A DNA stretch of 64,000 nt from Bog-756 sp963839925 (GTDB lineage: Bacteria; Actinomycetota; Acidimicrobiia; Acidimicrobiales; RAAP-2): the NCBI GenBank assembly GCA_963839925.1, contig CAWIWV010000001.1:186001-250000 (forward strand), read 5' to 3'. A program made the position numbers and the translations under genes. A model generated the notes under the pieces. It saw only the letters and a list, made by a program, of their open reading frames with translations, had not been told where the DNA came from and ran no database searches. How positions within the stretch are numbered: the stretch's first letter is position 1; each line of letters begins with the position of its first letter. Of the stretch, positions 51,029 to 59,651 are shown in pieces.

Positions 51029-52633
51029 CTACTGAACTGCGGTCATCGATTCGCCGAGGTAGTGACGCAGCACGTCGTCCCCGACTCCTCGCGCTTCGCC
51101 CTGCCATGCAACCTCGCCGCGTTGCAGCACGAGGCACTGGTCGGCCAGCTCGAGGGCGCGGTGCACGTACTGCTCGATGATGATCACGGTCACGCCCGCC
51201 TCGCGGGCGGCAGAAAGCCCTTCGAAGACAGAGTCGACGAGGAGCGGGGCGAGACCGAGGGAGAGCTCGTCCGCGATGAGAAGGGTGGGAGCGGTGACGA
51301 TGGACCGGGCCACCGAGAGCATCTGCTGCTCACCACCCGACAGACTCCCTGCAATCTGTCGCTGCCGACCGGCCAGAGTCGGGAAGAACTCGAAGACCCG
51401 CTCGACCGCGTCCTGCCGAGCTTGGTGCCCGTGCATCCCGATGGTCGCCATCTTGAGGTTGTCCATGACCGAGAGCCTGCGGAAGACCCCACGGCCTTCG
51501 GGCAAATGCACCACGCCGGCTTGGCGGATCCGGTGGGGAGCGATCGACGTGATGTCGGTACCGTTCAATCGCACACTTCCCGACGTCGCAGGGACCAGCC
51601 CGGAGATCGCCCGCGCCATGCTGCTTTTTCCGGCACCGTTCGGACCGAGGATGGCCAGTGCTTCTCCGGACCGGATCTGGAAGGTCGCACCGGTCAGCGC
51701 CACCGCCGGCCCGTAGTGGACGCAGAGTGCCTCGACCTCGAGGGCAGGCGGCGCCTCCACGATCGGAGCCACCTGTGCGGAGGTCGACGTGCGGGCGGCC
51801 GCCGACTCGGACGCTCCTTCACCGGCGGGTTTCGATCCGGTCTCCTCGCCGAGGTACGCGGCGCGCACCTGAGGGTCGTTCCGAATCTCTTCGGGAGTTC
51901 CCCTGGCGATGCTGATCCCGAAGTCCAGCACGTTGATCTCGCTGCAGAGCCGCATGACCAACTCGACGTCGTGTTCGACGATCAGCACGGACACCCCGTG
52001 GTCGCCGCAGGCCCGCCGAAGCGTGCTCTCGAACTCGACCGTCTCCGCGGAGTCGAGTCCCGACGAAGGTTCGTCGAGGAGGAGGACGGTCGGATCGGTG
52101 GCGAGTGCGCGACCCAACTCGATCAGTCGTGACACGCCGAGTGGCTGTCCCGCGGCGAGCCGATCGGCGACGGGGCCCAAGCCGAGAGTCTCGACCAACT
52201 CGTCGACGACCCGTTTCTCCTCGGCATCGACCGATCGCAGGCTTCCGAGGGTGAACAGGTCGGACCAGGTCCTCTTCTTGGAGACCTTGATCCGGTGAGC
52301 GAGCACGAAGTGCTGGCGGACCGTCAGACCCGCGAAGGTCTCCGGATGTTGGAAGGTTCGGGCGAGGCCGCGCTCCGCTCGGGCTTGGGGAGAGGCGTGG
52401 GTGACGTTGTCGCCGTCGAGAAAGACCTCGCCGCGCGACGGCTGGATCAACCCGGAGAGGACGCCGAACAAGGTGCTCTTGCCCGCGCCGTTCGGGCCCA
52501 CCAGTCCGACGATCTCGCGCGCGGGCAGCGAGATCGAAACGTCGTTCACGGCGAGCAGCCCCCCGAAGTTGACTTCGATCCCCGAGCAGGAGAGACGGGG
52601 AGGGGCAACCACCGACGACAGCGTCGCGCTCAC
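51029..52633 (-). CDS. Fused double ABC ATPase (LivG-LivF type)
   Basis: A 534-aa protein with two nucleotide-binding domains. The first (about 15-265) has Walker A GPNGAGKST at 46-54, a degenerate signature PLGVSRLIELGRAL in place of LSGGQ, and LLLDEPSSGLD. After an Ala/Ser-rich linker (about 268-300) the second has Walker A GPNGAGKSS and a normal LSGGEQQML signature. LivG and LivF are usually separate. One catalytic site may be weak, as in other asymmetric ABC pairs. The start overlaps the permease stop by 4 nt. Confidence 0.92.
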   Translation of the reverse strand: MSATLSSVVAPPRLSCSGIEVNFGGLLAVNDVSISLPAREIVGLVGPNGAGKSTLFGVLSGLIQPSRGEVFLDGDNVTHASPQARAERGLARTFQHPETFAGLTVRQHFVLAHRIKVSKKRTWSDLFTLGSLRSVDAEEKRVVDELVETLGLGPVADRLAAGQPLGVSRLIELGRALATDPTVLLLDEPSSGLDSAETVEFESTLRRACGDHGVSVLIVEHDVELVMRLCSEINVLDFGISIARGTPEEIRNDPQVRAAYLGEETGSKPAGEGASESAAARTSTSAQVAPIVEAPPALEVEALCVHYGPAVALTGATFQIRSGEALAILGPNGAGKSSMARAISGLVPATSGSVRLNGTDITSIAPHRIRQAGVVHLPEGRGVFRRLSVMDNLKMATIGMHGHQARQDAVERVFEFFPTLAGRQRQIAGSLSGGEQQMLSVARSIVTAPTLLIADELSLGLAPLLVDSVFEGLSAAREAGVTVIIIEQYVHRALELADQCLVLQRGEVAWQGEARGVGDDVLRHYLGESMTAVQ

Positions 52634-54651
52634 GACCTGACCTCCGGCACCGATGACTGGGCCGCGAGGGGCGCGGTCGCCCCTTCCGGCGTCGACGGTT
52701 GCATTGCGACCGGTCCGGCGGGCCGATGGCGTGCCGGACGGTGTGCGAGCACGAGTTGGCGGATCTGTCGACCGGTTCGCACGACGATGCCGTCGGGATC
52801 CTTGGCGACCGAGATCGCGCCGAGCCCGAACAGGATTGCCGGGAGTTCCGCCCAGCGAACCGGCACGTAGGTCTGCATCACGCCGGGCAGGATCGCGAAC
52901 AAGAGACCGCCGATCGCAGCGCTGGCGATGGACCGGACCCCCAGGGTTACGACGACGGCGAGCCAGACGAGGCCGGCGAACGTCTCGAAGGAGCTTGGTT
53001 GGGCGTTGTTGATGTCCATGGCCAAGAAGGCGCCCCCCACTCCGGCCACGAAGGCGCCCAGCGACCCGACGATGATCTTGACCTGCACGACGTTGACTCC
53101 GAGGGTGCGGGACGCGGGTTCGCTGTCGCGGACTGCCCGCAGCGCGAGTCCGGTGGTGGAGCGACGGAGGTTGACGATGAGCGCCGCGAAGAGCAGGAAG
53201 ACGGCGAACGCAAGGTAGGAGAAGGTCAACTCACTGCTGGCGAACGCGGGTGGGTTGATCGTCACCCCGAGGCCGCCCTGCTCGAACCTGTCCATCGTGA
53301 ACACCAAGGTCTCCACCAGCAGTCCGAAACTCAAGGTCACCAACGCCACGTAGAGATCGCCGAGCCGGATCGTGAGCAGGCCGATGATCGCACCCACGAT
53401 CGCCATGGTGACGCCGGCGAGCACGACCGCGACGAGCACCGGGACGTGCCAGACCGTCACGAACTGTGCTGCGGCGATGGCGCCACCGCCCGCAAAGATG
53501 ATCTGCGAGAGCCAGAGCATGCCGCCCTCTCCGGTCACCACGGTGAAGGAGAGGAACGCGATGCCGTAACACATCCCCCCGGCCACCAACCCCAGCCAGT
53601 ACGGGGAACCGCGGAAGATGAGGGGCACCACGGCCACCGCCACGATCGGAATCAGGGCCCAGATGGTGTGACGGCTGAAGACCGAACCTTCGGCGGTGAC
53701 CCCGGCGGTGGGTGCGTCCTGATCGGCGGCACGGATCGCGTGGTCGAGAGGGCCGCCGACCTGCGCCTCGTCTGCCACTCGTCCCGAACGGATCAGGTAC
53801 ACGATGAGGAAGATCAGGATGAACCCGAAGGGGATGCTGGGGATGATCGCGGCGGTGAACGAGCTGCTCGGCGGCAGATACTCCTGAACGACGTCGGTGA
53901 CCACCCCCATCGCGAGCGAGATGACGACCGCAGCGGTGAGCGAGCGCAGGCGTGCGGCAACCACCGCGGCGAACGCCGCGGCCATCAGCGTGGCCATTCC
54001 GGCAGGGGTCAGGCCGTTGGTGGGGGCCACCAGGATTCCTGCCAAGCCGGCAAGCATGGTGCTGACCGCCCAGACCCCGAGGGCGATCCGGCCGGGATTG
54101 GTGCCCGACAGGGAGGTCATCGCCTCGGAGTCGACGCTTGCCCGAACGTAGAGCCCGACCCGTGTGAACCGGAGGATGAGTGATCCTGCGATGACCACGA
54201 AGAGGACGAAGCCGTACGTGATGATCTGGTCGGTCGTCACCGGTGTGCCGAGGAAGTGGTACGGCTGGTCCGAGGAGAGGGCGAGGCCCGGGGCGGTGGT
54301 GATCGACTGGGCGCCGAAGATCAGATCGGAGATCGGGGGGAGGGCCACTGAGAGCCCGATGGTGGCGACGATCTTGACCAGGGTGGACTTGTCACGGATG
54401 AACCGGAAGAGGACTGCGTAGAGGAACATTCCGAGCAGTGGCGCCATCACCAGTAGCGAGAGAAGGGCCGCGTTGGTGGTGGTCCATCCGTGCTCGGTGT
54501 TCAGGTAGTAGTAGAAGCGGGCGACGACGAACGCCATCGACCCGAAGGCGAAGTTGAGGACGCCGGTCGAGACGAAGGTGACCACCAACCCGGCCGAGGC
54601 GATGGCATAGATGGCCCCGAGTGCGAGCCCGGCCAGTATGTACTGGAGCAT
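52630..54651 (-). CDS. Fused double ABC permease (LivH-LivM type)
   Basis: A 673-aa membrane protein. The N-terminal half (about 1-290) is LivH-like (LQYILAGLALGAIYAIASAGLV, AVSTMLAGLAGILVAPTNGL). A linker at 295-325 leads to a LivM-like half (about 330-640) with VTVVTGEGGMLWLSQ-like segments and GGVGGAFLAM-type ending. Many membrane helices are visible. First gene of a three-gene importer; fusion would fix a 1:1 ratio of the two permeases. Its promoter should lie in the 54652-55012 region. Confidence 0.92.
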   Translation of the reverse strand: MLQYILAGLALGAIYAIASAGLVVTFVSTGVLNFAFGSMAFVVARFYYYLNTEHGWTTTNAALLSLLVMAPLLGMFLYAVLFRFIRDKSTLVKIVATIGLSVALPPISDLIFGAQSITTAPGLALSSDQPYHFLGTPVTTDQIITYGFVLFVVIAGSLILRFTRVGLYVRASVDSEAMTSLSGTNPGRIALGVWAVSTMLAGLAGILVAPTNGLTPAGMATLMAAAFAAVVAARLRSLTAAVVISLAMGVVTDVVQEYLPPSSSFTAAIIPSIPFGFILIFLIVYLIRSGRVADEAQVGGPLDHAIRAADQDAPTAGVTAEGSVFSRHTIWALIPIVAVAVVPLIFRGSPYWLGLVAGGMCYGIAFLSFTVVTGEGGMLWLSQIIFAGGGAIAAAQFVTVWHVPVLVAVVLAGVTMAIVGAIIGLLTIRLGDLYVALVTLSFGLLVETLVFTMDRFEQGGLGVTINPPAFASSELTFSYLAFAVFLLFAALIVNLRRSTTGLALRAVRDSEPASRTLGVNVVQVKIIVGSLGAFVAGVGGAFLAMDINNAQPSSFETFAGLVWLAVVVTLGVRSIASAAIGGLLFAILPGVMQTYVPVRWAELPAILFGLGAISVAKDPDGIVVRTGRQIRQLVLAHRPARHRPAGPVAMQPSTPEGATAPLAAQSSVPEVRS

Positions 54652-55012
54652 CCCGGCCCTCAGTCCTCAGACACGCTCGGCCATCGGCAGATGTGGGTTG
54701 TTCACCATTCCCCCTTGGTCCCCTCGCCAACCCGGTTCCGACGCTGACGTCGCGGGACTATATCCGAATCCGTCAGCATACGTCTGTTGTGAACCGTATG
54801 GCGTTCTGGTCGGATGAATACGCCACTATTGGAAGAGTGCCCGGCGGAGAAGACTCCGAAAACTGCAGGCGAGCGCCCGACCAGGGGCGCGATCGGGCAG
54901 CGCCGACGCCGTCGGGGAGACCGCCAGGCGGAAGAGGCGGACGCCCCGGCGCGGGAGTGCTCATATAGGATCGTTTTGTTGTGGTGAGAAGAGCATTCTC
55001 CGGAGGTAACCC
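54652..55012. other. Divergent intergenic region with nested inverted repeats
   Basis: This 361-nt region holds no convincing gene. It contains GCTGACG (54743-54749) with its complement at 54771-54777, and CATACG (54777-54782) with CGTATG at 54795-54800. TATATC near 54760 may serve the permease or mark AT-rich DNA. TAGGAT (54966-54971) is a -10 candidate for the amidohydrolase, whose Shine-Dalgarno GGAGG is at 55002-55006. Confidence 0.55.
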
Positions 55013-56311
55013 ATGAGCAATACCGACGACCTCATACTCATCAGCGTTGACGACCACGTCATCGAGCCACCTGATCTCTTCGTGGGCCACCTCGATGCGA
55101 AGTACCAGGATCGTGCGCCCAAGCTCGTCCGCAATGAGGAGGGCTCCGACGTGTGGGTCTTCGGGAAGGTGGTCATGGAGACCGCCGCCCTCAACGCGGT
55201 GGCAGGCCGCCCAAAGGAGGAGTACGGGCTCGAGCCACAGAGCCTCGACGAGGTCCGACCCGGCTGCTACGACGTGCACGAGCGGGTCAAGGACATGGAC
55301 GCCGGGGGAGTCCTCGCGTCGATGAACTTCCCCTCGTTTCCCACCTTCACCGCGAGAGTCTTCGCCAGTGAGGATCCCGAGCTGTCCCTGGCGCTGGTCC
55401 GTGCCTACAACGACTGGCACATCGACGAGTGGTGCGGCGCGTATCCCGAGCGCTTTATTCCGATGGCCGTTCCGGTCATCTGGGATCCCGAGCTGACCGC
55501 AGCGGAGATCCGCCGGGTGGCCGACAAGGGCTGCCATTCGCTCAGCTTCACCGAGAACCCCGCCGCACTCGGCTACCCGAGCTTCCACGACGAATACTGG
55601 GACCCCGTCTGGCGGGCGTGTTGCGACACCGAGACCGTGCTGTCGATCCACCTGGGTTCGTCAGGGCGGCTCTCCATCCCCGCCGTCGACTCCCCACCCG
55701 ACGTGATGATCACCCTGCAGCCGATGAACATCCAGTCGGCCGCCGCCGACCTCCTCTGGTCGCGGGTCCTGAAGCAGTTCCCCGCATTGCGGGTGGCGTT
55801 GTCCGAAGGCGGCACCGGCTGGATCCCGTACTTTCTCGAGCGGGTGGACCGGACCTTCGAGATGCACCACGCCTGGACGTTGCAGGACTTCGGCGGCCGG
55901 CTCCCGAGCGAGGTCTTCCGGGAGCACTTCCTGACCTGTTTCATCAGCGATCCGGTCGGCATCGAGCTGCGCGAGCGGATCGGTCTCGACAACATCGCCT
56001 GGGAGGCCGACTACCCCCACAGCGACTCGATGTGGCCGGGCGCTCCCGAAGAGCTGTCCACCGAGTTCGCCAAGTACGGCGTCACCGACGATGAGGCGCG
56101 CAAGATCACCTACGAGAACGCGATGCGTTGGTACTCGTTCGACCCGTTCTCTCGCATCTCGAAGCAGGACGCAACGGTGTCCGCGCTCCGGGCCCGCGCC
56201 GCAGACCACGACGTGTCGACCATGTCGCGCAGCACCCGGGTCCGGACCGCGGACGAGAAGCTCGAAGGTTTCCGGGTGCGGGCTCGACGGGCGGTCGCGG
56301 CCGGGTCCTGA
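55013..56311 (+). CDS. Amidohydrolase-2 family TIM-barrel hydrolase/decarboxylase
   Basis: A 432-aa paralogue of the protein at 17142. D-D-H-V-I-E-P (about 13-19) is the metal motif, HERVKDMDAGGV, SIHLGSSG and WEADYPHSDSMWPG (last metal region) follow. GGAGG lies 6 nt before ATG 55013. It is divergent from the importer and convergent with the GntR gene, which may act on its promoter. Relatives decarboxylate or cleave C-C bonds of cyclic or aromatic acids. Sequence difference from 17142 suggests a different step. Confidence 0.88.
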   Translation: MSNTDDLILISVDDHVIEPPDLFVGHLDAKYQDRAPKLVRNEEGSDVWVFGKVVMETAALNAVAGRPKEEYGLEPQSLDEVRPGCYDVHERVKDMDAGGVLASMNFPSFPTFTARVFASEDPELSLALVRAYNDWHIDEWCGAYPERFIPMAVPVIWDPELTAAEIRRVADKGCHSLSFTENPAALGYPSFHDEYWDPVWRACCDTETVLSIHLGSSGRLSIPAVDSPPDVMITLQPMNIQSAAADLLWSRVLKQFPALRVALSEGGTGWIPYFLERVDRTFEMHHAWTLQDFGGRLPSEVFREHFLTCFISDPVGIELRERIGLDNIAWEADYPHSDSMWPGAPEELSTEFAKYGVTDDEARKITYENAMRWYSFDPFSRISKQDATVSALRARAADHDVSTMSRSTRVRTADEKLEGFRVRARRAVAAGS

Positions 56312-56324
56312 ACGGCGTCGGGGC

Positions 56325-56978
56325 TCAGACCTCGACCGCCGAGGCCCTCGTCTCCAGCCAGTGCCCGAGTGCGGCGCCCGCCTCGAGCACGTGTGACTCG
56401 GTGAGCGCCCGTGCCGTGCCGCCATCGCCGCGGTCGATGGCCTCGAGCAGGAGCGCGTGCTCCTTCTCGCTGCGCCGCACCTGTTCTGGAAAGAGCTCGA
56501 AGTAACTCGTCGGCACGACCCGAACCGCTTGACGCAGGTAGGTCAACAGTCGGGGTGATCCGGACGCGAGGTTGAGCGCACGATGGAATCGCCAGTTCGC
56601 GGCGACGACGTCGTCGGCGCCGTGCACCGCCTCGGCGAGTTGGTGCAGTTGTTCGAGTTTCGGAGGCGAGATCCTCGCAGTGGCCCACTCGGCTGCCTTG
56701 CCCGAGAGGGTTGCGAGCGCCGCGAAATTGTCGACCGCGTCGTCGGGGGTCATCCCGAGGACGACGATCCGGCTGCGCGGGGCAACCGAGACGAGACCTT
56801 CGTAGGAGAGCTCGAGCAACGCCTCGCGGACCGGTGTGCGACTGGTGCCGAACTCGGCGGTGATCTGGTCCAGATCGAGACGGGTGCCGGGGAGCAGCTT
56901 GCCGGTCAGGATCCGGTCGCGGAGCTCGGCGGCCGCCCGGGAGCGAACCGTTCCACCGATCGATTTGATATCTGACAT
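56325..56978 (-). CDS. GntR-family (FadR-like) transcriptional regulator
   Basis: A 217-aa regulator: wHTH at about 12-70 (LRDRILTGKLLPGTRLDLDQITAEFGTSRTPVREALLELSYEGLV) and an all-helical FCD domain with FHRALNLASG and EHALLLEAIDRGD. The ATG lies inside the palindrome at 56968-56987. TATAAT (minus strand 56991-56986) is 7 nt upstream, so the mRNA is probably leaderless. It should repress its own gene and the divergent LLM monooxygenase; acids are typical FCD ligands. Confidence 0.9.
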   Translation of the reverse strand: MSDIKSIGGTVRSRAAAELRDRILTGKLLPGTRLDLDQITAEFGTSRTPVREALLELSYEGLVSVAPRSRIVVLGMTPDDAVDNFAALATLSGKAAEWATARISPPKLEQLHQLAEAVHGADDVVAANWRFHRALNLASGSPRLLTYLRQAVRVVPTSYFELFPEQVRRSEKEHALLLEAIDRGDGGTARALTESHVLEAGAALGHWLETRASAVEV

Positions 56979-56991
56979 ATCAGATATTATA
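56968..56991. promoter_or_regulatory. GntR operator overlapping -10 box and start codon
   Basis: ATATCTGA-CATA-TCAGATAT: exact 8-nt arms with a 4-nt centre. It contains the GntR start codon (56976-56978) and touches TATAAT (56986-56991, minus strand). A dimeric GntR bound here would block its own initiation. Confidence 0.72.
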
Positions 56992-57067
56992 TTCCCTCCG
57001 GTTGGCGGCGTGGGAATCGAACCTGCGGCAGTCGGGGACCCAGCAGGGACAAAGGAGCGTCGTGACC

Positions 57068-58420
57068 ATGACGGTGAAGAAGCAGATGTCGTTGGTCGGT
57101 TTCATGCAGGCCGGGAGCACCACGGTCTATGCCGGGTCGTGGCGGCACCCGGCCACCGAGCACGGCTTCCTCGACGCCTCGTACTACGCCAAGTTGGGGC
57201 GGACCCTCGAAGAGGGCTGCTTCGACATGATGTTCTTCGACGACCGGCTGGCGATGCCGGGGATCTACGGCGGTTCGGTTGCCGACGCGGTGCGCCTCGG
57301 GGCGCGCCCGGTGAAGCTGGACCTCAGCATCGTGCTCGGCGTCCTGACCGCGACCACCGAGCGCATCGGGCTCGGTGCCACCTACTCGACCACCTATTAC
57401 TCCCCGTTCCACGTGGCGCGCACCTTCGCCACCCTCGACCACCTGTCTGGTGGTCGCGCGGCGTGGAACATCGTCACTTCGGTCAACGACAGCGAGGCGC
57501 AGAACTACGGACTGAAGGAACATCTCGCTCACGACGCGCGCTACGACCGTGCCGACGAGTTCCTCGAAGCGGCGACCGGCCTGTGGGACACCTGGGGGGA
57601 CGACGCGCTGATACTCGATCGGGTCAACGGCATCTTCGCCGATCCCGACAAGGTCCACGAGCTCGGTTACCAAGGAGAGTGGTTCAGCACCCGTGGGCCG
57701 CTCACCGTCCCACGGTCTCCGCAGGGGCGACCGGTGTTGCTCCAGGCCGGTTCCTCGGGACGCGGTCGTGAGTTCGCGGCTCGGTGGGCCGAACTGATCT
57801 TCACCGGCGATCCCGATCTCGAGATCGCCCGATCGCACTACGAGGATCAGAAAGCGTCGATCGCTGCGGCGGGCCGCGATCCCGATTCGGTGAGGATCCT
57901 GCCGATGGTGTACACGGTCGTCGGCGAATCCCACGCGCACGCCGAGGAACGAGAGGATCTCTTTCTCAACTCGCTGGTCGATCCCAAGGCCTCGTTGACC
58001 CTGCTGTCGGAGTTGATGAACTACGACTTCTCCGGCATGGAGCTCGACGACCCGATCACCGACGAGCTCATCGGTTCGGTGTCGGGCATCCGCGGTCTCG
58101 TCCAGAACCTGCGCAAGCACATCGGAGGGGAGACGGTCACCCTTGCTGATCTCGCCGGCCATCGGGCCACCCTGCTCCAAGGACCGCGCTTCGTCGGGAC
58201 CGGGCAGGAGGTCGCCGACCAGATGGAACAGTGGATCGAGGCGGAAGCCTGCGACGGCTTCGTCGTTGCCGCCACCCACTGCCCTGGCGCCTACGAGGAC
58301 ATGGTCCGGATGGTGGTCCCCGAGCTACAGCGTCGTGGAGTCTTCCGCGATCGTTATCCGGAAGGCACTCTCCGCGACACGCTCGGACTGAGCCGACCCG
58401 AAGTCCCCAGCAATGCGTGA
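57068..58420 (+). CDS. LLM-class flavin monooxygenase (NtaA/SnaA/DszA family)
   Basis: A 450-aa luciferase-like monooxygenase using reduced FMN from a separate reductase. TTYYSPFHVARTFATLDHLSGGRAAWNIVTS, an intact family signature, and PQGRPVLLQAGSSGRGREFA are visible. Members attack C-N, C-S or cyclic ketone bonds (NTA, dibenzothiophene sulfone, pristinamycin). AGGAG at 57053-57057 serves ATG 57068 (spacing 10) or GTG 57062. The GntR regulator is divergent. A flavin reductase is not seen nearby. Confidence 0.9.
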   Translation: MTVKKQMSLVGFMQAGSTTVYAGSWRHPATEHGFLDASYYAKLGRTLEEGCFDMMFFDDRLAMPGIYGGSVADAVRLGARPVKLDLSIVLGVLTATTERIGLGATYSTTYYSPFHVARTFATLDHLSGGRAAWNIVTSVNDSEAQNYGLKEHLAHDARYDRADEFLEAATGLWDTWGDDALILDRVNGIFADPDKVHELGYQGEWFSTRGPLTVPRSPQGRPVLLQAGSSGRGREFAARWAELIFTGDPDLEIARSHYEDQKASIAAAGRDPDSVRILPMVYTVVGESHAHAEEREDLFLNSLVDPKASLTLLSELMNYDFSGMELDDPITDELIGSVSGIRGLVQNLRKHIGGETVTLADLAGHRATLLQGPRFVGTGQEVADQMEQWIEAEACDGFVVAATHCPGAYEDMVRMVVPELQRRGVFRDRYPEGTLRDTLGLSRPEVPSNA

Positions 58421-58425
58421 ACGGC

Positions 58426-59628
58426 ATGCCTGAACGGACGGGACCGCTCCGCGAGATCCGGGTCGTCGACGCAGCCACCCTTGCTGCCGGGCCGCTGGTG
58501 ACCACCGCGCTGGGTGAGTTCGGTGCCGATGTCATCAAGGTGGAACAGCCCGGGAGCGGTGACCCGCTCCGAACCTGGGGTGACCGGAAGCGCGACATCG
58601 GTCTTGTCTGGAAGAGCATGAGCCGCAACAAGCGGTGCGTGACCTTGGATCTGCGTCAAGTGGAGGGACAGGAGCTGTTCCACCGACTGCTGCACGTGAG
58701 TGACGTATTGGTCATCAACAACCGGCCGACCGCGTTGCAACGTTGGGGGATCGACTATGAAACCGTCCACGAGCGGCATCCGCAGTTGATCATGCTCCAC
58801 GTGAGCGGGTACGGAGCCGGCGGGCCGAAGAGCGACCGGCCCGGGTTCGGCACCCTCGCCGAGGCGATGAGCGGCTTCGCCCATCTCACCGGGCAGCCCG
58901 ATGGACCACCCACCCTCCCGCCGTTCATGCTGGCGGACGGTGTCGCCGCACTGGCCGCCACCTATGCGGTGATGATCGCCCTCTACCACCGCGACGTCCA
59001 CGGCGGGGGCGGTCAGCTCATCGACGTCAACCTCATCGAACCGTTGGCCCGGCTGATCGAGTCCTCCACCCTCGCCTACGACCAGCTCGGTGTCATCACC
59101 CAACGGATCGGGAACCGTATCGACGCGAGTGCGCCACGGAACGTCTACGAGACTTCGGATGGAAAGTGGGTGGCGATCTCGAGCGCGTCACACAACATCG
59201 CGGCGCGGGTGTACCGAGCAATCGACCGCGCCGACCTCGCGGAGAACCCCGACTACGTGGACCCACTTCCTCGTCAACGGCGCGCGCTCGAAGTCGACGG
59301 GCTGGTCGCCGAATGGATCCGCCGACACACCCTGGTAGAGGCGATGACCGTCTTCGAGTCGCACTCGGTCGCAGCCGCACCCGTCTACGACGCGGAACAG
59401 CTGCTCGGTGACGAGCACCTGCGGGCGAGGGGCACCTTCGTCCAGGTCGACGACCCCGACCTCGGTCCTGTCACCGTCCAGGCCCCGGTCGCCCGGATGT
59501 CCGACACGCCGGGGAGGATCGACTACCTCGGCCGCGGTCTCGGGGCCGACAACGACGAAGTCTTTGGTGATCTGCTCGGAGTGGAGACTGATCGGCTCAC
59601 CGCCCTTCGGGCGGCGTCGGTCATCTGA
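58426..59628 (+). CDS. CoA-transferase family III (CaiB/BaiF)
   Basis: A 400-aa family III CoA-transferase: IRVVDAATLAAGPLVTTALGEFGADVIKVE, RNKRCVTLDL, and a candidate catalytic Asp in LADGVAALAATY. ATG 58426 is 5 nt after the LLM stop; GTG 58417 overlaps that stop (GTGA) and may be used. It would load the LLM product or its acid with CoA. A CitE-like lyase follows 23 nt downstream. Confidence 0.89.
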   Translation: MPERTGPLREIRVVDAATLAAGPLVTTALGEFGADVIKVEQPGSGDPLRTWGDRKRDIGLVWKSMSRNKRCVTLDLRQVEGQELFHRLLHVSDVLVINNRPTALQRWGIDYETVHERHPQLIMLHVSGYGAGGPKSDRPGFGTLAEAMSGFAHLTGQPDGPPTLPPFMLADGVAALAATYAVMIALYHRDVHGGGGQLIDVNLIEPLARLIESSTLAYDQLGVITQRIGNRIDASAPRNVYETSDGKWVAISSASHNIAARVYRAIDRADLAENPDYVDPLPRQRRALEVDGLVAEWIRRHTLVEAMTVFESHSVAAAPVYDAEQLLGDEHLRARGTFVQVDDPDLGPVTVQAPVARMSDTPGRIDYLGRGLGADNDEVFGDLLGVETDRLTALRAASVI

Positions 59629-59651
59629 GCGCGACGAGCGAGGAGGCAGCT

